A DNA stretch of 64,000 bases from Guadua angustifolia (taxonomy: Eukaryota; Streptophyta; Magnoliopsida; Poales; Poaceae). Location: assembly GCA_036346375.1 (NCBI GenBank), contig CM070508.1:21892852-21956851 (forward strand), given 5' to 3'. How positions within the stretch are numbered: the stretch's first letter is position 1; each line of letters begins with the position of its first letter. This document shows positions 58,150 through 64,000 of this stretch, piece after piece. The translations under genes and the position numbers were made by a program. The notes beneath the pieces are model-generated. The model was not told the DNA's origin, searched no databases, and saw only the letters and a program-made list of their open reading frames with translations.

Positions 58150-58353
58150 GAATCCTTTCATGGCTTAGCTCTAGGAGGTCATTTTGGAGAGAGAGGTACA
58201 TATCAAAGAGCAAAACTTCTTTTCTATTGGCCGGGAATGAAAAATCACATCTCTGAATTTGTTAAGAAATGTGCTATCTGTCAAAAGAACAAGTCGGAGA
58301 ACAAACCATACCTGGGATTACTTCAACCTCTATCAATTCCGGACATGGCTTGG
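58150..58353 (+). pseudogene. Integrase zinc-binding part of element C (after the nested LTR)
   Basis: After the GAATC joint the frame continues from 49507: FHGLALGGHFGERGTYQRAK, then FYWPGMKNHISEFVKKCAICQKNK. His-His-Cys-Cys of the integrase N-terminal domain are seen. The sequence then stops at IPDMAW, where a second LTR begins. The DDE core is missing from the window. Confidence 0.85.
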
Positions 58354-61229
58354 TGTAACATCCCAAAATTTGGGTTTTCAAAAATTTATATTTAAATTAG
58401 CTTTCCAAAAATTTTACATCAATCTTATTTGATTAAAGAAGCTTAATTTAGAATTTTCTAAACTAAAACAATTTAATGTGCCTTCTATGTACATCAAGTA
58501 ATTTAAAATTTAGTTTTTACAGTGTTCTTTGTATCTCAGGAAATTTCTCAAATTTGAGATTTGCTAAAAATTAATTAAAATTATTAATTTAAACATTTGG
58601 ATGTTAATTGGATTTTTATTGAATTTGAATTATTAATTGTTCGGGCAATTCTATATCCAAATTCCAATTCAAACCTTTCTTTGAAATTTTATTTAAATTC
58701 AAAACTTGGATTTCCTTCAGTGTTCTAAATAACCTGGCATCCATATCCTTCAGAAATTGGAGTTTAATCCTTTTCCGCCCGCAAAGCCAAAATTTCAATT
58801 CCGGTCCTCATTCGAAATTTCACCCGAGTTCCAAAAAACTCCAAAAATCTCAAAATTTATAATTAGGTTCCAAATATTCTAAAATGATTTTAGGAATTTT
58901 TTCAATATTTATAGAATCCCTTTGGTATTTTATCTCTCGCGCTTTCATTAATCCATTTTTATTTGTCCCAAAATTATCTAAATTCCAAAATTCATCCAAA
59001 AATAGTGAAACTAATTTTATTGGGTTCCATTTTATTCTTTAAGATTTTTAGAATCTTGTCCGCTATTTTTAGAACTTTTTATCTATTTTATCTCGCGCGC
59101 TCTAAAATTCGCACTGTTCATCTTCAACCTCCAGCCAGTGCGCAGTGTTCACGTTCCAGCCCCTTTAGCAAGTCAAACTTCAAATGCTCATAACTTTTGC
59201 AATTCTCAACGAAATTGAGTGAGGTCAGTTGCAAATCGTCGGTCTAGTTAAGGGCTTCAATTCCCCTATAGTTTTCCCCTCCGAAATCAAGTAAATCGGA
59301 CGCTGCAATCACTTCTTTGCCGTTTCTTGTCTTAGCCATAACTCTTCCGTTTCTTCTTCCCTCAACGTGTGCGAGTACTCAAAAGTTTTGTCTCGACGTT
59401 TTCCATCCCGTGCTCACCCTTGCCCTCCATTTCCAGAACATTTGCCTTTCCAAAAATAGAAGAAACGGTTGCCGGATGTCCTCCGTTGGCATCGCCGTGT
59501 CATCTTTTGATCCGGTAAGGCAAATCGACTTCCGTTCCCATCATCTTGTGCGCATTAGTGTGTAGATCTTAACCCCTCAAGAAAATCCAGGTTTCATCAA
59601 GAATTGCTCCGGAAATTTGCGTTTGTTCATCGTCAAGTTGGGTTCCGTTCGTCGTCGATTCCTCCCAAACTGGTAATCCCCAATCAAATTCCTTCTAGAT
59701 ATAGTCAAGTATGATCTTGCTCTACGCCGTGCTCTCGCTAGTTTCGGAAAATTCCGCGTTTTATTGTGTTTTTGGCCGCCATGCCATTCAGGCCGTTTTT
59801 GGTCGCTCCGGTCGTCCATGGCGCCGCTGCCCTAGGCCTCCCCGTGGTCGGCCGACGTGCCCACGGGCTCCCCTCACCTCTCCACCCCATCCCCACCACT
59901 GGCCGGCCCTCAATTGGCCAACGTCGCCCTAATTCTGTGCACGCACGCCAATTGCCCGATAAAATGCCTGTGAAGCCGGTTTTTGCGTTTTTCTTTGTTT
60001 TCTTGACTTAGCCGCCACCCCAAGCCCTAGTAGAACTCCCATGACCTCTCCCACACGTCCTCACCTCAGATCAACTCATCCAAACCCGAGAAACTTTGCC
60101 CTCATCCTCCGAAGCGCCGCCGCACGTCGGCCATAATTTGAGGCGCGTTCCCCATCAACTCGTCTACTCTTTTCAAGATCCGTCTACGTCACGTCGTGTC
60201 TCAAGGTACCCTCTTTTTTTTCATCCAAATTTGGTGCAATTTCATCCACTGGATCAAAAGTTATGGCCGTCCAAGTATCAAATCTTGCCGGAGCCTGTTC
60301 TCCCTCGTTTCTGCGAGTTTGGCTGTGAAATTTTTATGGTAGACTCCCCTTGATGTCCCCTACACAGTACTTACCCTAACTCAAGGTTTTACCTATGGGA
60401 TTTGTACAGAAAAATCAATCTTCCCCGATCAGACTGCGTACGAACAGCAGGGAATGGCATCGTGCGTTCCCCGTTGATCCAGAAGGTAAAAATCTGATCT
60501 CTTCACGTCATATCGTGTTCTAGAAATCTCAGTAGGCTCTCTAAATTTTTTTGTAATTTTCCATTAATTATTCTAGTAGTTATGGCTATTAGATCTATTA
60601 GCTGTAACAGCCGTTAATCGGCAGTTTGTGATTAATCCGGTGCGTCGCCGCCAAATCCGCCTATACCGTTGAGTTCGTATCGCCACGTTCTACACCGTGC
60701 TCACCCTACCTTTGCTATTCCACTATCTGAAAATTTTAATATTCATTTCGCCGTCGGTTTCATCGCCGCCGTGCATTGCCTTTTATCGCTAAACATCCTA
60801 GTTCACTTTGGCCGAGTCCTTCCGTCCAGTGGGTCGTTACCCTACTGTTTTGGCCATCCTTCGAGTTCATTTGGTCTCTATTTGCTGTCAAAGCCTTAAT
60901 CTAAAACCTACCCGTCGTCTTTCGGTCTAGTCGCTTTGCGATCGGATCGTGGTTCGCTTAACCATCCTTTGTAATTCTTTGTATCGCAGCTAACCCTACC
61001 TATCCCATTTTTTTAAGTGGATCTATCTTGAGTCATCTCGCTCAAACCCCAACCTAACCCTAGGTCTAATCTGTCGTCGACGTTGCATCGTGACATGTAA
61101 ATTCCGCATCCGCAGATCAATCGTGAACCATAGCCTTACCTCGTTGTCATATCTACAGTCGATACTTGTCCTTGCATGAGTGTCCTATCATTGCTTCGCT
61201 GTCATTGCATGCACGCAAACAAACAAAAG
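58354..61229 (+). mobile_element. Second LTR of the same long-LTR family, cut by a SIRE-like element
   Basis: It starts TGTAACATCCCAAAA in the integrase of element C. About 200 bases near 60140-60350 match 50940-51145 in the LTR at 49508. The region is AT-rich to about 59300, then GC-richer, with no supported gene. The target site left of it is CTTGG (58349-58353); its partner is outside the window. It is interrupted at 61230 by the next element. It may be a solo LTR or the 5' LTR of a longer element. Confidence 0.75.
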
Positions 61230-61305
61230 TGAAAGGACCGAGATGTCGCCTAGAGGGGGGGTGAATTGGCGTTTTTCAAATTTAAACTCGCAGCGGAAAT
61301 TAACT

Positions 61306-61381
61306 GTTCGGATAGTCCGAAATTTCCTTCGGACTGTCCGAATGGTTCGGATAGTCCGAGTGACTTTTCGGATAGTCCGAA
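61306..61381. repeat. Palindrome cluster 1 (4 copies)
   Basis: Four imperfect or perfect 15-bp palindromes of the form TTCGGATAGTCCGAA (one has ACTG in the centre, one ends GAG) stand 15-22 bases apart. They lie near the end of the LTR that becomes its 3' terminus on the minus strand. Confidence 0.95.
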
Positions 61382-62095
61382 CTACTCTACGCACGAAAAC
61401 CCTAAAAAGTAGATCTGAGCTATTTAGAGCGCAAGATTGCTACCAAGTGAAATATCTTAGCTAAGACAACTTCTAGAATATGAAATCCCACCAATATCCA
61501 CAGCAAGAAGCTATCAAACCCTTGAATCCCCAAAAGATTAGGCCAAGCACAAAAGGGGACAAATAGACAATCTAAGAACCAAAGAGACGCAATGATTTTT
61601 CCCCGAAGTTCAGATCCTTGAGGGGATCCTACGTCTCCGTTGAGGCGGCACAAAGCTGGGGTCTCTTTCAACCCTAATCCTCTAGGTGTTGCACCAAGCA
61701 CTCACCTCCTTTTTACTTGAATCCTTTCCTTGCGGAGGTGGATTCGACCTTCACAAACTTCCGGCGGCGTCCCACACGAAGATTGGGTGCTCACCGGTGA
61801 CTCCTAGCCGTCTAGGAGTCCTCAACCTCCAAGAGTAAAAGATATCGCGAGAAATCCGCTTGAGGATGAACCAAGTGCTCAAGATGAATCACAACCTCTT
61901 GATCTTCCAAGCTCTCTACTAGACTTCCCTCTAAAGATTCAAGAATCAAAGACTTGAGGGAGATGAACACTAGGGCTTAGAGAGAGTGAAAGAGCTGTTA
62001 GAATGAATTGAATGCACTTCCTAAGTGGTAGGTGGGAGATGGAGGGGTATTTAAAGCCCTCCAAAACTAGCCATTTTGTGCTCAGCTCGACTCTA

Positions 62096-62461
62096 TTCGG
62101 ATAGTCCGAACTTATGTTCGAATAGTCCGAACAGGTTGAGCACAGGGCAATTTAGACCCCCAGCTCGGATAGTCCGAACATTTTTTCGGATAGTCCGAAC
62201 ACCTCGGATACTCCGAGTGTTCGGATACTCCGAAGAACTCTTCGGACACTCCGAACATAATTAAACCAAACCTAACTGAGGGGGTTGGCTCGGATACTCC
62301 GAACCCATGTCCGGACATTCTGAACCAAAAGGAACTCGACCAACCGAGAAGGTTGGCTCGGATACTCCGAACCTATGTTCGGACAGTCCGAACCAGATTT
62401 TGCCTAAGCAACCGAGGGGGCCAGCCCGGACATTCCGAAGATATATTCGGATACTCCGAAG
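62096..62461. repeat. Palindrome cluster 2 (13 copies)
   Basis: Thirteen palindromes with centres TAG, TAC, ACAC, CAG or CAT follow in pairs separated by 4-8 bases, with pairs about 60-70 bases apart and joined by similar linkers (for example GAGGGGGTTGGCTCGGAT). The pairing suggests amplification as a unit of two palindromes. Confidence 0.95.
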
Positions 62462-62792
62462 CTTTTTGAACATTTTGCCCCCAATACTTTACACATTGAC
62501 TCATTTTTAAACTAGAATTCATCATTGAGCACATTGGATCATTCTAAAGCTATTTCTTGCCATATCTCTCTTTATAGTACGGCAGTCCTTAAACTCAAAT
62601 AAAATTAAAAATGCATATACAACCGTTGAGTTTAACCAACGCCTTTTCTTCTTTGATTTGAGGGACCTTTTTTCTTAAGCGACTTTCCCATGAGCTTATT
62701 CATCTGTTCACAATACTCATAAAGCTCATTAGTTACTTAATCTTGTTGTCATTAATCACCAAAATCATTAAGAGGCCTAGATGCACTTTGAA

Positions 62793-62806
62793 TCTCCCCC
62801 TTTTTG
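62793..62806 (-). other. Polypurine tract of the SIRE-like element
   Basis: The minus strand reads CCAAAAAGGGGGAGA directly before the LTR, as in other grass SIRE-type elements. Confidence 0.65.
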
Positions 62807-63240
62807 GTGAATTGATGACAACATGATTAGATTTATAGATAAATTTGAAATGAGAGAGTATTTGGAAAACTAAATACATGGTGGAGCTCCCCCTAAATGT
62901 GTGCATTAGAGGAATTTGAGTGGTGTATCAAATGCACATATTTACGAGAAATTTTTGCGAGAGCTCCCCCTAAATTTTGCTTTCAAGAGAATATAACATG
63001 ATATATAGCTGATAATTTGCACAAATAAATATGACATGATATCACACAAATGCATTGCTAAAGGGAAATTGAATTTAAGCAAATAGTTCAACAAAAGTTC
63101 AACATCCAACAAGCAACACAAGCATAAGCAAAGATATAGTTCAACCAAGCACAAGCATAAGCAAATCTAAGCAATCAACCACAACCGATTAAAATAAATC
63201 TAATTCTCCTCTCTCCCCCTTTGGCATCAAGACACCAAAA
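62807..63240 (-). other. Spacer between the 3' ORF and LTR of the SIRE-like element
   Basis: AT-rich, with two GAGCTCCCCCTAAAT motifs (62883-62897 and 62960-62974) and CTCTCTCCCCCTTTGGCATC (about 63211). It parallels 30010-30580 in the old copy. No coding frame was found. Confidence 0.55.
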
Positions 63241-63243
63241 GGG

Positions 63244-64000
63244 TCACTCCTCGCTGCCATCATCGCTGCCGCCGCCATTGTCGTTGTCTCCGAGTGGCGA
63301 TACGCAGTGAGTCGCCCTCATCATCGCCAGTAGGTGCAGAAACGGCGAGTAGATCAAAAAGCTGCCGGGTCGCCGAATCAACTGTTGCTGAATCAGACTC
63401 AGACTCGTACTCCTCAGAAGAGCAAGAAAGATTGAGCTTCCCTTTGATGACGTTGAGCTGACGGCGGGTATCGGTGATCTTCTCATTCATTTGCTTGATC
63501 TTCTTGTGGTTCTTTATCCCAAGGTAGAAAATGGCACGGAGCATGAACTTGATAGAGCCGCCTGGGGAGGAAGGATCAACTGGAGATGCAGGTCTCGCTG
63601 AGGAGAAAGGAGCCCCTGACCTGGTACCGGGCGCTGAAGGAGCAGGCATTGGCTGAGCTGGAGGAGGTGGAGCCTTGATCAGACGAACACGATATGGGAC
63701 ATGCTCCACATCCTTAGCAAACCACAATCCCGAGATGCTCTCTACCATGCACATAACATAGGGAGCAAATCCACAGCTGCTGCGCGGGCTAAGGGAGTTG
63801 AGCCGGATCTCTTACTAGATAAAATTGAAAACATCAAAAGGCCTTGATCCTTCACCAATCCTTAGCAGAAGGTTCCTAGCATAGGAACTGATATTGGTGG
63901 CGTCTCCCTCCTTGGGCCACAAGGTCTTCCTCAGCAACTTATAGAGAATAGCATAAAATGGTTTTAAACCTTTTGTGGTGCCTAGCTTGAAGTTCTGACT
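63244..64000 (-). pseudogene. Extra 3' ORF of the SIRE-like element (env-like position)
   Basis: The minus strand codes through 64000 to about 63260, with the blocks FYAILYKLLRKTLWPKEGDA, SYARNLLLRIGEGSRPFDVF, then CGFAPYVMCMVESISGLWFA and a Pro-rich linker, and a Lys-rich, coiled-coil-like segment (KQMNEKITDTRRQLNVIKGK). It looks like the 3' ORF of grass SIRE-type elements, with a domain of unknown function seen in plant transposon proteins. Its role is unknown, and I do not see a clear membrane segment. Two adjacent stops (TAG, TAA) near 63811-63816 break it where Trp is expected. Confidence 0.6.

Larger units (their letters stand above)
45296..58353 (+). mobile_element. Ty3/gypsy chromovirus-type retrotransposon C, split by nested insertions
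   Basis: A short LTR (45296-45728), a PBS for initiator Met tRNA, gag, protease, RT, RNase H and the start of integrase lie in order on the plus strand. Coding stops at 49507 for a long solo LTR and resumes at 58150 in the same frame, with GAATC duplicated at the joint. It is cut again at 58354. The short LTR, the Met PBS and the RT type (FFDDILIYS) fit a chromovirus such as Reina. The rest of integrase and the 3' LTR are not in the window. Many stops make it inactive. Confidence 0.85.
61230..62791 (-). repeat. 3' LTR of the SIRE-like element, with palindrome array
   Basis: On the plus strand it starts TGAAAGGACCGAGATGTCGCC and runs to GCCTAGATGCACTTTGA next to the polypurine tract; the usual CA end seems to be GA here. 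An alternative right end is ATTAATCA (62758). The plus strand holds 17 copies of TTCGGA-N3-TCCGAA in two clusters (61306-61381 and 62096-62461), often in pairs. A TATA-like TTTAAATA (minus) lies near 62048-62055. Confidence 0.75.
61230..64000 (-). mobile_element. SIRE-like LTR retrotransposon (3' part), running off the right edge
   Basis: The 3' LTR (61230-62791) ends the element on the minus strand, preceded by a polypurine tract and by the AT-rich spacer and ORF typical of the region between pol and 3' LTR in SIRE-type copia elements. Pol itself is not in the window, so the copia assignment rests on layout: a CACCAAAAAGGGGGAGA-type tract, CTCCCCCTAAATG spacer motifs, and an extra 3' ORF. 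Confidence 0.65.

Noticed and set aside
61306..62461. CRISPR-like array of short palindromes
   Set aside because: Grass nuclear DNA, spacing is irregular, the repeats are only 15 bases and the linkers resemble each other, so it is an LTR feature.

Overview
The window is nuclear DNA of a grass (Poaceae). The reasons are one intron-rich plant gene with a very GC-rich first exon, an AT-rich intergenic background, and dense nested LTR retrotransposons of typical grass types (Ty3/gypsy Tat and chromovirus lineages, SIRE-like copia-type LTRs, a CACTA end and an L1-type LINE tail). I cannot fix the species. No prokaryotic, organellar or viral genes, and no tRNA or rRNA genes, were seen.

Layout. 1-6554: a minus-strand Tat-type Ty3/gypsy element (A), broken by stops and frameshifts, with its 5' LTR at 5868-6554; its 3' LTR lies outside the window. 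6710-7607: a long inverted repeat and a CACTA-like end. 8097-18098: the only host gene, a 19-exon plus-strand gene for an ARM-repeat/BTB protein of 738 residues, orthologous to Arabidopsis ARIA; one intron is of the GC-AG class, and intron 5 carries a truncated LINE, a TIR element and a 131-bp tandem duplication. 18099-20175: 3' UTR and intergenic DNA. 20181-26474: a solo LTR split by a second solo LTR (21017-24334), each with its own 5-bp target duplication. 27372-30589: an old minus-strand SIRE-like LTR and adjoining internal remnant.

30590-43528: a minus-strand Tat element (B) bounded by two LTRs and the target duplication GGAGT. It carries gag, protease, RT, RNase H and integrase remnants, a 1.3-kb tandem duplication across the integrase end, and a plus-strand antisense gene (33652-34313) with its own TATA box and a 77-bp intron. 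45296-58353: a plus-strand chromovirus-type element (C) with gag, protease, RT/RNase H and the start of integrase. It is interrupted at 49508 by a long solo LTR (TSD GAATC), which itself carries a minus-strand gag-only element (about 54057-57776). It is interrupted again at 58354 by a second LTR of the same long-LTR family, which is cut at 61230 by a minus-strand SIRE-like element (to the window end) whose LTR holds 17 copies of a TTCGGA-N3-TCCGAA palindrome.

Together the window is a single conserved regulatory gene embedded in a layered retrotransposon block. The retroelement ORFs look non-functional here. Most of their stop codons fit deamination of methylated cytosine (CAG or TGG to TAG, CGA to TGA). 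The points most worth checking are the antisense spliced ORF of element B, the palindrome array in the SIRE-like LTR, the GC-AG intron in the ARIA gene and the irregular end of the gag-only element.
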